Source: Caproicibacter fermentans (GTDB lineage Bacteria; Bacillota; Clostridia; Oscillospirales; Acutalibacteraceae). Taken from it: DNA of 64,000 bases. The stretch lies in the NCBI RefSeq assembly GCF_009746625.1, contig NZ_VWXL01000003.1, positions 1 to 64,000 on the forward strand, given 5' to 3'. Positions within the stretch are counted from its first letter, which is position 1. The number at the start of each line of letters is the position of its first letter. Below the pieces are notes generated by a model. That model saw only the letters and a program-made list of their open reading frames with translations. It searched no databases and was not told where the DNA came from. Below are positions 1-8,030 of this stretch, one piece after another. The translations under genes and the position numbers were made by a program.

Positions 1-114
1 ATCCCACAGCATAAGCTGGTAAGGCCCCTTGAAGACTACAAGGTTGATAGGCTGCGTGTGTAAGCACGGTAACGTGTTCAGCTTGGCAGTACTAATAGGC
101 CGAGGGCTTGACCA
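1..114 (+). rRNA. 23S rRNA, 3' end (partial)
   Basis: Only the last ~114 bases are present; the gene starts before the window. The conserved 3' terminal segment is recognisable, including GGTAAGGCCCCTTGAAGAC and CAGTACTAATAGGCCGAGGG, ending near CTTGACC. It is followed by two tRNAs and then 5S rRNA. The exact 3' end is estimated from the conserved helix. Confidence 0.95.
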
Positions 115-263
115 TATTTTTGGTTCGCCCGTTCGTTTCTCTTTTTCTGCTTCCAGTTTTGTTCAGTTTTGAGGGTACGATATGTATCTGAAAAAGCAGC
201 GCGGGAAGTTCCCGTAAGCCGATGGTTTAATCGCCGGAGGCGCGTGCTGACCGCATGGTCTAT

Positions 264-339
264 GCACCATTAGCTCAGTTGGTAGAGCACCTGACTCTTA
301 ATCAGGGTGTCCCGGGTTCGAATCCCTGATGGTGCACCA
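264..339 (+). tRNA. tRNA-Lys (anticodon CTT)
   Basis: A 76-base cloverleaf. The acceptor arms GCACCAT and ATGGTGC pair, the D arm contains AGCTCAGTTGGTAGAGC, and the anticodon stem CCTGA/TCAGG encloses the loop CTCTTAA with anticodon CTT. The T arm contains GGTTCGAATCC. The CCA end is encoded. It lies in the spacer between 23S and 5S rRNA. Confidence 0.96.
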
Positions 340-402
340 AGAGGAAGTCGGAAAGGGGTCAGGGACCCTGACCTCCGTGCCGGCTGAAAAGATGTTGGAT
401 AT

Positions 403-477
403 GGCCCGTTGGTCAAGCGGTTAAGACAGCGGCCTCTCACGCCGTTAACGTGGGTTCGATTCCCGCACGGGTCACCA
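403..477 (+). tRNA. tRNA-Glu (anticodon CTC)
   Basis: A 75-base cloverleaf with acceptor GGCCCGT pairing with ACGGGTC (one G-T), anticodon loop CTCTCAC giving CTC, T arm GGGTTCGATTCCC and an encoded CCA end. It sits 63 bases after tRNA-Lys and just upstream of 5S rRNA. Confidence 0.95.
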
Positions 478-504
478 AGTTTGATCATTAAATAGTTGAA
501 TATA

Positions 505-620
<116 letters not shown>

Positions 621-629
621 TCTTCATAT

Positions 630-705
630 TCCTCAATAGCTCAGCCGGTAGAGCATGCGGCTGTTAACCGCAGGGTCGTTGGTTCGAGTCCAACTTGGGG
701 AGCCA
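630..705 (+). tRNA. tRNA-Asn (anticodon GTT)
   Basis: A 76-base cloverleaf with acceptor TCCTCAA pairing with TTGGGGA, anticodon loop CTGTTAA giving GTT, T arm GGTTCGAGTCC and an encoded CCA end. It is the last RNA gene of the operon, starts ten bases after 5S, and is followed by a terminator. Confidence 0.96.
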
Positions 706-709
706 TAAT

Positions 710-746
710 CAGCAGTTCGTGTTAAAGCATGGGCTGCTGTTTTTTT
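710..746 (+). terminator. rRNA operon terminator
   Basis: Hairpin CAGCAG ... CTGCTG followed by seven T residues, directly after tRNA-Asn. It closes the rRNA/tRNA transcription unit. Confidence 0.75.
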
Positions 747-875
747 ATTTCCGCGCGTCTCTATTAACTGGGCCCCGCACCACCGCAGCCTGTGGCTCAA
801 GAAGGCTGTGAGGGTTTCGCGGCTTAGGTTCTGCCGCCGGCAATCTTCCTTTGAAATTAATTGAATATTAAACCC

Positions 876-924
876 AAAAGCCGGGGCAGCCATGCCAGAA
901 AATATTGGCTGTCCCGGCTTTTTA
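876..924 (-). terminator. Terminator of the CoA-transferase gene (possibly bidirectional)
   Basis: A long hairpin: AAAAGCCGGGGCAGCC pairs with GGCTGTCCCGGCTTTT. On the minus strand it lies downstream of the CoA-transferase stop at 1017 and ends in T residues. It could also stop read-through from the rRNA operon. Confidence 0.7.
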
Positions 925-1016
925 GATTGTTTTTCGGTCGTTTTTAATAGTACAAAAATAACAGCATATGTAAGCAAATGCCTATGACAATGTTCGGTTA
1001 AAAAGGCGAGAAATCT

Positions 1017-2576
1017 TTATTCGCTCAGTCCCATTTTTTCATCTATAAAAATCCGTGCGTCCATCAGATGAAAATCCGGAGAAATGATAGGTCGTACCGG
1101 CATGAGCGACAAAATATCATTTTCCACGTCGATGCCCGGCGCGGCCTCGCACAGCATCAAACCGTCTTTGGTCAGGCGGAATACGGCGCGCTCCGTAATA
1201 TACATAACCGGCTGATTATTTGCGATTGCGGTTTTCGCGCTGAAAGTAATCTGCTCGACCTGCTCGCAGAATTTCATTGACTTTCCTTCTGTGACGATTT
1301 TCAGTTTGCCATCGCCGATTTCCGTTTTCAGTCCGGCCGCCGAGAAGGTTCCACAAAAATAGAGCTTTTTTGCGTTCTGCGTAATATCGATAAATCCGCC
1401 GCACCCGGGAAGTCTTCCGCTGAATTTCGAGACATTGACGTTGCCGGCGGTATCCCCCTGAGCAAATCCGACAAAGGCCTGGTCCAGTCCGCCGCCGTCG
1501 TAGAAATCAAACATGGAGGGCATTGCAATCATACTTTCCGGATTCAGACTTTCGCCGAAATCGTGCCCGCTCTGCGGATTTCCTCCGAACAGTCCGGATT
1601 CCACGGTCAGGGTGAATTTATCGCTGATTCCTTCCTCCACCGCAACGGAAGAGATGAATTCGGGAACGCCGATCCCAAGGTTGACGGTGCTGTCGTTCTC
1701 CAGCTCCATGGCGGCGCGGCGCGCGATTGCCTTTTTGCTGTTCAGGGGAGCAGGCGTGAATTCCGACAGGCTCATCCGGTGTTCGCCTGAAAACCCCGGA
1801 TTGTATTCGGTGCCGAAGTTCTGTGCGCAGTATTTCAGATCGCTTGCCACGACGACATAATCGACCAGGACGCCCGGAATTTCAACCTTCTGGGGGTCTA
1901 GCGAACCTGCCTTTACAACTTTCTGCACCTGGACGAACACGGTTCCGCCGGAATTTCGGCAAGCCTGTGCCATGGCGAGGGCCTCCGCTTTAGAACCTTC
2001 CCGTTCAAAAGAGATATTTCCATTTTCATCCGCATAGGTACCGCCAATGATGACATAATCGAGAGGGATGCTTTTATAAAAAAGATAATCCTCGCCGTTT
2101 ACCTGCAGGAGCTGGACAAGATCTTCTTCCTTCTTGGTCATGTCGTTCATTTTTCCGCCGGAAACCCGGGGGTCGACAAAGGTTCCCAGACCAACCTGGG
2201 TCAGTTCGCCGGGCTGATGGGCAGCCGTGGTACGGAGCAGATGGCACATGACGCCCTGAGGAAAGTCATAGGCGACCACCTTGTTCTGTACAACCAGTTC
2301 CCCAAGTTTGCGGGCCATTCCATAATGGGCCCCGATCATCCGGCGGACCATGCCTTCATGGGCCAGATGCTGGAGGCCACGCTTGTCGTTGTCCCCTTGG
2401 GCGGCGCAGAAAACAAGGGTCAGTTGATTCGGCTCGCCGGTTTCCAGGAACCTTTGTTCCAGTTCCATCGCGATTTCTTCGGCAAAGGCAGTGCCCATAA
2501 ATCCGTTTGACCCAAAGTTAACACCGTTCGGCACCATGGACGCGGCTTCCTTCGCCGTGATAAATTTAACAGCCAT
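1017..2576 (-). CDS. Acetate/propionate-type CoA-transferase (family I)
   Basis: A 519-residue acyl-CoA:carboxylate CoA-transferase of the YdiF/propionate CoA-transferase type, with the two CoA-transferase halves fused in one chain. Such enzymes move CoA between short-chain acyl-CoAs and acetate in the cytoplasm, typical of anaerobic fermentation. The second half carries TVESGLFGG, where Glu326 fits the catalytic glutamate that forms the glutamyl-CoA thioester. I chose the ATG at 2576 (MAVKFITAKEAA) because GGAGG lies 12 bases upstream; an in-frame ATG at 2603 precedes that ribosome binding site and is unlikely. The gene is monocistronic and convergent to the rRNA operon, with a promoter at 2622-2651 and a terminator at 876-924. 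Exact substrate preference (acetate, propionate, butyrate, lactate) cannot be read from the sequence. Confidence 0.88.
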   Translation of the reverse strand: MAVKFITAKEAASMVPNGVNFGSNGFMGTAFAEEIAMELEQRFLETGEPNQLTLVFCAAQGDNDKRGLQHLAHEGMVRRMIGAHYGMARKLGELVVQNKVVAYDFPQGVMCHLLRTTAAHQPGELTQVGLGTFVDPRVSGGKMNDMTKKEEDLVQLLQVNGEDYLFYKSIPLDYVIIGGTYADENGNISFEREGSKAEALAMAQACRNSGGTVFVQVQKVVKAGSLDPQKVEIPGVLVDYVVVASDLKYCAQNFGTEYNPGFSGEHRMSLSEFTPAPLNSKKAIARRAAMELENDSTVNLGIGVPEFISSVAVEEGISDKFTLTVESGLFGGNPQSGHDFGESLNPESMIAMPSMFDFYDGGGLDQAFVGFAQGDTAGNVNVSKFSGRLPGCGGFIDITQNAKKLYFCGTFSAAGLKTEIGDGKLKIVTEGKSMKFCEQVEQITFSAKTAIANNQPVMYITERAVFRLTKDGLMLCEAAPGIDVENDILSLMPVRPIISPDFHLMDARIFIDEKMGLSE

Positions 2577-2621
2577 ATTATCAATTTCCCTCCAAATTGT
2601 CATTTCGGTTTAATTGTTAAT

Positions 2622-2651
2622 ATTATATCATGCAGAGTTTTGGAAGCGCAA
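2622..2651 (-). promoter_or_regulatory. Putative sigma-A promoter of the CoA-transferase gene
   Basis: On the minus strand TTGCGC (2651-2646) and a perfect TATAAT (2627-2622) are separated by 18 bases, about 45 bases upstream of the chosen start. Confidence 0.6.
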
Positions 2652-2723
2652 GACAAAAAGGAAAAATAGAAAGAAGAATTGATTTGTTCCCAAAAACAGG
2701 AAGCCTCTTTTTGTAGTATTCGC

Positions 2724-2752
2724 TTGACAGGAAACTGCCAAAAAAATATAAT
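2724..2752 (+). promoter_or_regulatory. Consensus sigma-A promoter of the lysozyme gene
   Basis: Perfect TTGACA (2724-2729) and perfect TATAAT (2747-2752) with a 17-base spacer. It drives the GH25 gene and suggests strong constitutive transcription. Confidence 0.85.
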
Positions 2753-2800
2753 AAATAATGTAACAGAATTCGACGGAAAGTTCGCTTTCTACAAAATGAA

Positions 2801-4885
2801 ATGAAACGGAGGAACAGTGTTGAAAAAAAGATTCTTGCTCTGATCCTGGTCGTATCTGGTATGATACTAATGTCTTTTCCGACCTTTGCTGCAGATAACA
2901 GTTCGGGGGGATTCCAACTCAATGAGTCGTCGATCGGAGTAAGAGTGGGTGATTACACGACATTATGCGCTTACTTTGGTTCCTCGGTCGATACGGATGT
3001 TACATGGACATCCGCCGACAGCACGATTGCCACGGTGGACAGCCAGGGGCAGGTGACCGGCAAAAAAATCGGTCAGACGATTGTAACCGCTACAACAGGC
3101 GCGTACAGCGCGTCCTGTGTTGTCAACGTCGCTTATAAGGGGATCGATGTTTCCCGCTATCAGGGAACAGTTGACTGGGCCGCCGTGAAAAATTACGGCA
3201 TTGATTTTGCCATGATCCGTACCGGATTCGGCAGTGAGAACTGGTCTACGCAGACAGACCCGTACTTTGAAACCAATTATTCCAACGCGAAGGCAAACGG
3301 TTTGAAGGTTGGCGCTTATCATTACAGTTACGCCACCAGCGTGGAAATGGCGGAAACGGAGGCCGACTTCTGCCTGCATATTCTCAATGGCAGACAACTG
3401 GACTATCCTGTCGCCTATGATGTTGAGGACAAGGATCAGTGGGGATTGTCCACAGACACGCTCGGACAGATGGTACAGGCTTTTTGCAGTAAACTTGAGG
3501 CGGCCGGGTATAAGACCGTTGTTTACAGCTACTACAGCTTTTACAAAGCTCATTTGACCAGTCCGCTGGTCGCACAGTACGACACATGGATAGCGCACAG
3601 TACGGACATGACGAGCTTCAGCCCATATACCATGTGGCAGTACGGCCAAAGGTCGGTGCCCGGTGTATCAGGCTCGTGTGACGTTGATTACAGTTTCTAC
3701 GATTATTCCGGCAGCGGCAGTGGCAGCGGCGATGGGATCACGACTCCTACGGTACCGGATTCTTCCGAGCAGAATTTCACCTGTGATACCACCGGAACCT
3801 ATACATTCGGAACGAACTCGATTTATTATTACAAGATTACGACCAACGACACCTTTACGCCCTCCGCGTCCTCCTCGAATCCTGCTGCCGTCAGTGTGTC
3901 CTATTCCAAGAGGCTGACGGACGGCTTCCTGTATAAGATTACGAATAACGGACCGGGCGAGGCAGTAATTACGACGACGGCGGGGAATGGGACCGCGGTA
4001 TCCTTTACGGCGGTCGGTTCCGGAACATCCACCGTTTCGACTCCACAGGACAACTCCGGTTCTGCCGATAACGGCGGAACTTTGAAATGCGACACAACGG
4101 CTTCATATACATTTGGGTCCAATCATTCCTATATTTATAAGATTTACTCGACCGGTTCAACAGCCCCGACCGCGACTTCCTCCAATCCGTCCGCGGTGAC
4201 GGTATCCTATTACGGCAAAACTTCCGGCGGATATCTGTTTAAAATCACAAATGCCGGAACGGGCGCGGCGGTGATCACAACCAAGGACGCGAGCGGAGCA
4301 TCCGCATCCTTTACCGCCAACGGGACACTGCAAAGTAGCGCTCCGGTTTCGACGGGGACTCTCAAGTGCGACACGACGGCCTCTTATACGTTCGGATCGA
4401 ATAATTCCTATATTTATAAGATCTATTCGACCGGCTCGACGGCTCCGACCGCGACTTCCTCCAATCCATCCGCGGTGGCGGTATCCTATTACGGCAAAGC
4501 TTCCGACGGATATCTGTTTAAAATCACAAATGCCGGAACGGGCGCGGCGGTGATCACAACCAAGGACGCGAGCGGAGCTTCCGCATCCTTTACCGCGAAC
4601 GGAACGCTTTCCGGTCAGGTTCCCGCCGGGATTCGATCCGACACTCCCTATTTGTTTACCATGTCGAAAGGCAAAACCTACATGTTTAAATTTACTCCGG
4701 CTTCCGGTAATCCCGTTTTACATTTTAACACCGGTAACAGCTCGGTCATCCAGTCCGTCTCCGTCACACAGTCCGGCGGCAGTTATTTCTATCAAATCAG
4801 AGCGGCAGGTTCCGGTCAGGCGGGCGTTTATGCGGCGGAACAGGGAAAGTCTGCTCAGCGGCTGAGTATTGTCACGGTTTCATAA
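2801..4885 (+). CDS. Secreted GH25 lysozyme with Big_2 domain and C-terminal repeats
   Basis: 694 residues. Residues 1-31 form a signal peptide (basic start, hydrophobic stretch, cleavage near TFA-AD). Residues ~33-113 are a bacterial Ig-like group 2 domain (TWTSADSTIATVD). Residues ~114-305 are a GH25 muramidase: GIDVSRYQGTVDW, the acidic YDVED, and the WQYG and DVDYSFYD endings. GH25 enzymes cleave the MurNAc-GlcNAc bond of peptidoglycan. Three ~84-residue beta-type repeats follow (near 328, 426 and 519) and then a related C-terminal domain. Repeats 2 and 3 are almost identical in DNA. The start is uncertain: the only in-frame ATG (2801) has a weak ribosome binding site, while the strong GGAGG at 2808-2812 points to a TTG at 2820 in another frame, followed by seven A residues (see findings). 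A terminator follows at 4897. Confidence 0.9.
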   Translation: MKRRNSVEKKILALILVVSGMILMSFPTFAADNSSGGFQLNESSIGVRVGDYTTLCAYFGSSVDTDVTWTSADSTIATVDSQGQVTGKKIGQTIVTATTGAYSASCVVNVAYKGIDVSRYQGTVDWAAVKNYGIDFAMIRTGFGSENWSTQTDPYFETNYSNAKANGLKVGAYHYSYATSVEMAETEADFCLHILNGRQLDYPVAYDVEDKDQWGLSTDTLGQMVQAFCSKLEAAGYKTVVYSYYSFYKAHLTSPLVAQYDTWIAHSTDMTSFSPYTMWQYGQRSVPGVSGSCDVDYSFYDYSGSGSGSGDGITTPTVPDSSEQNFTCDTTGTYTFGTNSIYYYKITTNDTFTPSASSSNPAAVSVSYSKRLTDGFLYKITNNGPGEAVITTTAGNGTAVSFTAVGSGTSTVSTPQDNSGSADNGGTLKCDTTASYTFGSNHSYIYKIYSTGSTAPTATSSNPSAVTVSYYGKTSGGYLFKITNAGTGAAVITTKDASGASASFTANGTLQSSAPVSTGTLKCDTTASYTFGSNNSYIYKIYSTGSTAPTATSSNPSAVAVSYYGKASDGYLFKITNAGTGAAVITTKDASGASASFTANGTLSGQVPAGIRSDTPYLFTMSKGKTYMFKFTPASGNPVLHFNTGNSSVIQSVSVTQSGGSYFYQIRAAGSGQAGVYAAEQGKSAQRLSIVTVS
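4079..4609 (+). repeat. Near-identical tandem 252 bp units in the lysozyme gene
   Basis: Two 252 bp (84-codon) units at 4079-4330 and 4358-4609 are joined by a 27-base linker. The encoded units, beginning TLKCDTTASYTFGSN, differ at only a few residues. A more diverged third unit lies upstream (about 3781-4014). This looks like a recent duplication, and such repeats can expand or contract by recombination. Confidence 0.85.
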
Positions 4886-4896
4886 AACAGAAACGC

Positions 4897-4938
4897 AAAG
4901 GGCCCGCGAACAGCTTTCAAACCTGTTCGCGGGCCTTT
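4897..4938 (+). terminator. Terminator of the lysozyme gene
   Basis: Hairpin AAAGGGCCCGCGAACAG / CTGTTCGCGGGCCTTT, 12 bases after the stop codon. The stem is very stable; the T tract is short. The following ~310 bases to 5247 hold no gene. They contain a small inverted repeat (GTTGTTTTTCGAACAAC near 5048) and presumably the sigI promoter. Confidence 0.75.
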
Positions 4939-5247
4939 ATCGTCTTCGGAGCTGATTGTTCCGACGATGTCCGCTTTACGGTCCGGAACTGCCAGCAGGA
5001 AATTCCGGTATCGCAGGGAACGGAAGGCAGCTAATCGTAAAATTGTGTTGTTTTTCGAACAACGAGATTATTCTCTTTCCCAGGTTATGGTAGAATAAAT
5101 TCAAAATCAGGGCTGAAATTGTCAAATAACGGGATTGGAGGTTATCAATCTTATGGATCATGATCTTTTGTTCCTGCAAGGCGGTGATTCGTAAGGAAGC
5201 GAACGGATATTCTATAAGCGGGGGAAAATTGGGAGGGAGAAACAAAC

Positions 5248-5967
5248 TTGTGCGAGATGAATCAACAGGCTGTCCGCGCGGCAAAGGACGATCTTTTTTT
5301 CAATTCCTTTGTACGGAAAAATGAATTATTTATTCTGAAATGCGCATCGGAGACAACAAAACGTTATTTAACAAAAAATGACGACGAGTGGGCGGTGGCA
5401 CTGGGTGCATTTTCACAGGCGGTAAAGGCTTATTCGGCGGATCGAGGCAGCTTTTCAGGGTTTGCCAAACTTGTAATTCGCAGAAAACTAATCGATTACA
5501 TACGGTCTCAGGCGAAATTCCGCGCGGAAACCGCAGTGAGTCTTTCCACGCTGGATTCCGATCCGGAGGAGAGCGAAGAAAACGCAACGGTGTCAAAAGC
5601 GGTTTTGTATCAAAGCGAAAGGGCGGCGGACGATTCTCTGAAAATGGAGATCGAATGCGCGGGACAGGACTTTTCAAGATACGGATTTTCATTTTTTGAT
5701 CTGACAAAATGTTCCCCAAAGGCAGAGAAGACGAAAAAAGCATGCGCGAAGGTCATTGCCTGCATCGTAAGCAGCTCTGTTTTGGTCAGTGAGATGAGGC
5801 GTTCCAGGTGCCTCCCGATCAAAACTTTGGAAAAGAACAGCGGAGTGCCCCGAAAAATACTGGAACGTCACCGTAAATATATCATAGCGGGGGTAGAGAT
5901 AATGACCGGGGATTATCCCTTCCTCGCTGGATATATGCGATATGTCCGGGAGGAGCTGAACAGATGA
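5248..5967 (+). CDS. sigI: RNA polymerase sigma factor SigI
   Basis: 239 residues. The N-terminal half is a sigma-70 region-2-like domain (FNSFVRKNELFI ... VIRRKLIDYIRSQAKFR) and the C-terminal part is the SigI-type DNA-binding region (MEIECAGQDFSRYGFSFFDL, then the helix near SGVPRKILERHRKYI). SigI factors respond to envelope, heat or polysaccharide signals and are held by a membrane anti-sigma factor. I chose the TTG at 5248 because AGGGAG lies about 8 bases upstream; ATG 5257 is an alternative. The stop overlaps the next start (ATGA) and the partner is the anti-sigma factor RsgI, so this is a classical autoregulated sigI-rsgI operon. Its targets are unknown. Confidence 0.85.
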   Translation: MCEMNQQAVRAAKDDLFFNSFVRKNELFILKCASETTKRYLTKNDDEWAVALGAFSQAVKAYSADRGSFSGFAKLVIRRKLIDYIRSQAKFRAETAVSLSTLDSDPEESEENATVSKAVLYQSERAADDSLKMEIECAGQDFSRYGFSFFDLTKCSPKAEKTKKACAKVIACIVSSSVLVSEMRRSRCLPIKTLEKNSGVPRKILERHRKYIIAGVEIMTGDYPFLAGYMRYVREELNR

Positions 5968-7118
5968 AAGGCGTTATTGTAGAAATCAGGGGAGCTCATG
6001 CTGCGGCCCTGTCGGACGATGGTTGCATAATCAAGGTCAAAGACAGAAATTATGCGATTGGACAGGTGATAGAAATGAAAAAGCAGGTGTTTGGAAATCC
6101 GGCGAAAACAATGGCTATAACTGTCGCGGCGGCTTTGACGCTTATGTTCGGCGTATCGGCGTGGGCCTATTGCACCCCTTGCATTTATGTCAGCCTGGAT
6201 GTGAACCCTTCGATTGAATACTCCGTCAACCGGTTCGGCAGGGTTCTCAGTGCAAAAGCAGTGGATCAGGATGCCGTAAAAGTTCTGGAGCAGTTAAATC
6301 TGCAAAATCAGTCAATCGACGAAGCGGTCAGAAGCACGGTTCAACAGATTAGTCAGGAAGGCTACTTTCAATCCGATGATCCGGGTGGAATCATGATCGC
6401 GACCTACAGCGATAATGAAACAAGCGCGGAAAAACTGGCAACCAACCTGAAGGATACTGCCGAACAGGAAGTGGATGACGCGAAGACGCCTGTAGATGTG
6501 GAGTCCGTCAGCGTTGGGTACGAAAGAGTCCAGGAGGCGCGCGCACTTGACACCACGCCCGGCAAACTGAACCTTGTGGAAAAACTGCAGGCCAGCACGG
6601 GGGACCCAAGCAGTGTTGATGTTACCCAATGGCTGAGAAAGCCCGTAAAAGATATTATGAAAGCAATCAAAGAAACGAAAAAGGCCTCCGGGGACGATGA
6701 TGCTGAGGATGTGCAAAATGATACCGGGACCGACGGGGACAGCGCCTCGAGCAGCCCGGAAACCGCCTCTTCGGAAGATTCCGCTCAACCCGAGACGCAG
6801 GGCGTATCCTCTCAGCCGACCAGGCAAAACGGTGCTTCCGCAAACAAAGCCGCCTCTTCCCAGAATCATTTGGACAAGTCCGGGAATCAGGGCCAGAGTA
6901 ATAAGTCGGAGAAAGCCGATGCTGAAATTCAGGATTCATCATCTTCGGCGGCCCAGACGGAGATCAAGGAAAAATCAAACAACGGCAACAGCGCGTCCAA
7001 TGAAGAAGAAGACAAGTCAAAGCCGAACTCTTCCGATTCCAAGCCGGGTAATGCAAAGTCCGATTCCGGCCAAAAAAGTAACGATCATTCCAATTCCGAT
7101 AAAGCGAAAAATAAATAA
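5964..7118 (+). CDS. rsgI: Membrane anti-sigma factor RsgI
   Basis: 384 residues. Residues 1-40 are the cytoplasmic RsgI N-terminal domain that binds SigI (MKGVIVEIRGAHAAALSDDG). One membrane segment follows at ~48-70. Next comes the conserved periplasm-like domain with SLDVNPSIEYSVNRFGRVL, where family members are cleaved within the DVNPS segment. From about residue 235 the chain is low-complexity, rich in Ser, Asn, Lys, Glu and Asp, and would be an extended outer tail. There is no carbohydrate-binding module of the kind carried by cellulolytic clostridial RsgI proteins. It is translationally coupled to sigI (4-base overlap). The signal sensed is not evident. Confidence 0.85.
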   Translation: MKGVIVEIRGAHAAALSDDGCIIKVKDRNYAIGQVIEMKKQVFGNPAKTMAITVAAALTLMFGVSAWAYCTPCIYVSLDVNPSIEYSVNRFGRVLSAKAVDQDAVKVLEQLNLQNQSIDEAVRSTVQQISQEGYFQSDDPGGIMIATYSDNETSAEKLATNLKDTAEQEVDDAKTPVDVESVSVGYERVQEARALDTTPGKLNLVEKLQASTGDPSSVDVTQWLRKPVKDIMKAIKETKKASGDDDAEDVQNDTGTDGDSASSSPETASSEDSAQPETQGVSSQPTRQNGASANKAASSQNHLDKSGNQGQSNKSEKADAEIQDSSSSAAQTEIKEKSNNGNSASNEEEDKSKPNSSDSKPGNAKSDSGQKSNDHSNSDKAKNK

Positions 7119-7121
7119 CAG

Positions 7122-7170
7122 GTGCTCCAAGACCTCGGTGGGAAACGAGCCGAGGCCTTGGAGCATTCTT
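7122..7170 (+). terminator. Terminator of sigI-rsgI
   Basis: Hairpin GTGCTCCAAGACCTCGG / CCGAGGCCTTGGAGCAT directly after the rsgI stop codon. The T tract is short and the stem is about 17 bp with one mismatch. Confidence 0.65.
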
Positions 7171-7278
7171 CAGTCCTGTCTTCTTCGGGCGGGGCCTGTT
7201 ACCGTTTCTGCGAAGACAGTCGAAAATTCCTACGACAAAGTGGGAATGAGTGCATTGCCGAAGACTGCAAGGAATAAC

Positions 7279-7446
7279 TTAGCCCTTGATCTTTGTCATG
7301 TGATCGACGTATCTGCGCAGTTCTTCAGCCGTCCTGATGTTGTCGTTTTGATCGTGAACCGTCAGCTGGATCTGTACAGGAAGCTTCATAAAGTACTGCC
7401 GCGTGCTGTCGCTGTCCATAAGCAATTCATGCAAATTTCTATACAA
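7279..7446 (-). CDS. Small conserved clostridial protein (55 aa), unknown function
   Basis: A 55-residue protein on the minus strand, start TTG at 7446 with GAGG seven bases upstream. The sequence begins LYRNLHELLMDSDST and continues RQYFMKLPVQIQ ... NIRTAEELRRYVDHMTK. This resembles a family of short clostridial proteins with the pattern YF-LP--VQ ... I-S--EL--YA; no function is known to me. There are no membrane segments or cysteines. Its neighbours (rsgI and another small minus-strand gene) give no clue. Confidence 0.6.
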   Translation of the reverse strand: MYRNLHELLMDSDSTRQYFMKLPVQIQLTVHDQNDNIRTAEELRRYVDHMTKIKG

Positions 7447-7623
7447 AAAATCACCTCAAAGATAGTTTCTACAAGGTACTCAAAAATATAATTCGTCTCT
7501 GTTGCTTTTTTTAACACGGTTGCCCGGGAAAAATCTTTGAGGAGTCCCGCCGAATTTGCCGATCTGCGGAATATGGATGGCCGTAGCCTGGCAGTATCAT
7601 CGCCGAGACGGCTCAGGAGTATT

Positions 7624-7734
7624 CTATTTTCGAAATGGATTATTAAATTTCAGACGTTTCTTGGTCGAAGGTTCCAAAAAGAGGACAACCGCCCCTAACA
7701 ATAATCCGATCAGCATTGAGGCAATAAATTTCAT
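7624..7734 (-). CDS. Small single-pass membrane protein (36 aa)
   Basis: 36 residues starting MKFIASMLIGLLLGAVVLFL, with one hydrophobic segment, then a basic tail ending KFNNPFRK. A strong AAGGAG lies 9-10 bases before the ATG, which is the main support for a real gene. It resembles short anchor proteins of the YtxH type in layout only. Its left neighbour at 7279-7446 is on the same strand. Function unknown. Confidence 0.55.
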   Translation of the reverse strand: MKFIASMLIGLLLGAVVLFLEPSTKKRLKFNNPFRK

Positions 7735-7820
7735 GGTATACAACTCCTTTTACAATAGCTTGCTCCAATCGACGAGCGTCATCCCACTAATTCCAAAATG
7801 CGCGGGGTAACGGTGAGAAG

Positions 7821-7885
7821 GCGTGAAAAAGCCGCACCAAACAACCGAAAAACGGCTGTCTGATGCGGCTTTTGCTTTGGTGGGC
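7821..7885 (+). repeat. Left direct repeat (putative attL)
   Basis: 65 bp matching 12929-12992 with one substitution and one single-base insertion. It contains a duplicate of the tRNA-Met terminator hairpin and ends with TGGTGGGC, the complement of the tRNA 3' end, then departs from the tRNA sequence. Confidence 0.75.
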
Positions 7886-7995
7886 TTTAAATCCGAATTG
7901 TTAGGTGGTGCTTGGTAGCTGGGATCATGAGTGTAATAGTAGGTAATGCATTCACGGAGCTGCCCATCTCCCGAATAAAATTCTGCGTTCCGTCC

Positions 7996-8027
7996 GCCCG
8001 GTGTGACAGCACCGAGCGGGCATTTTT
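7996..8027 (+). terminator. Terminator pointing right, upstream gene missing
   Basis: Hairpin GCCCGGTG / CACCGAGCGGGC followed by TTTTT. It is oriented for a plus-strand gene, but no gene precedes it inside the element, which fits a deletion. Confidence 0.55.
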
Positions 8028-8030
8028 GTT

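Noticed and set aside
7174-7221. Inverted repeat CTGTCTTC / GAAGACAG after rsgI
   Set aside because: Eight-base arms with a long spacer, no T tract and no gene that it would plausibly control; likely chance.
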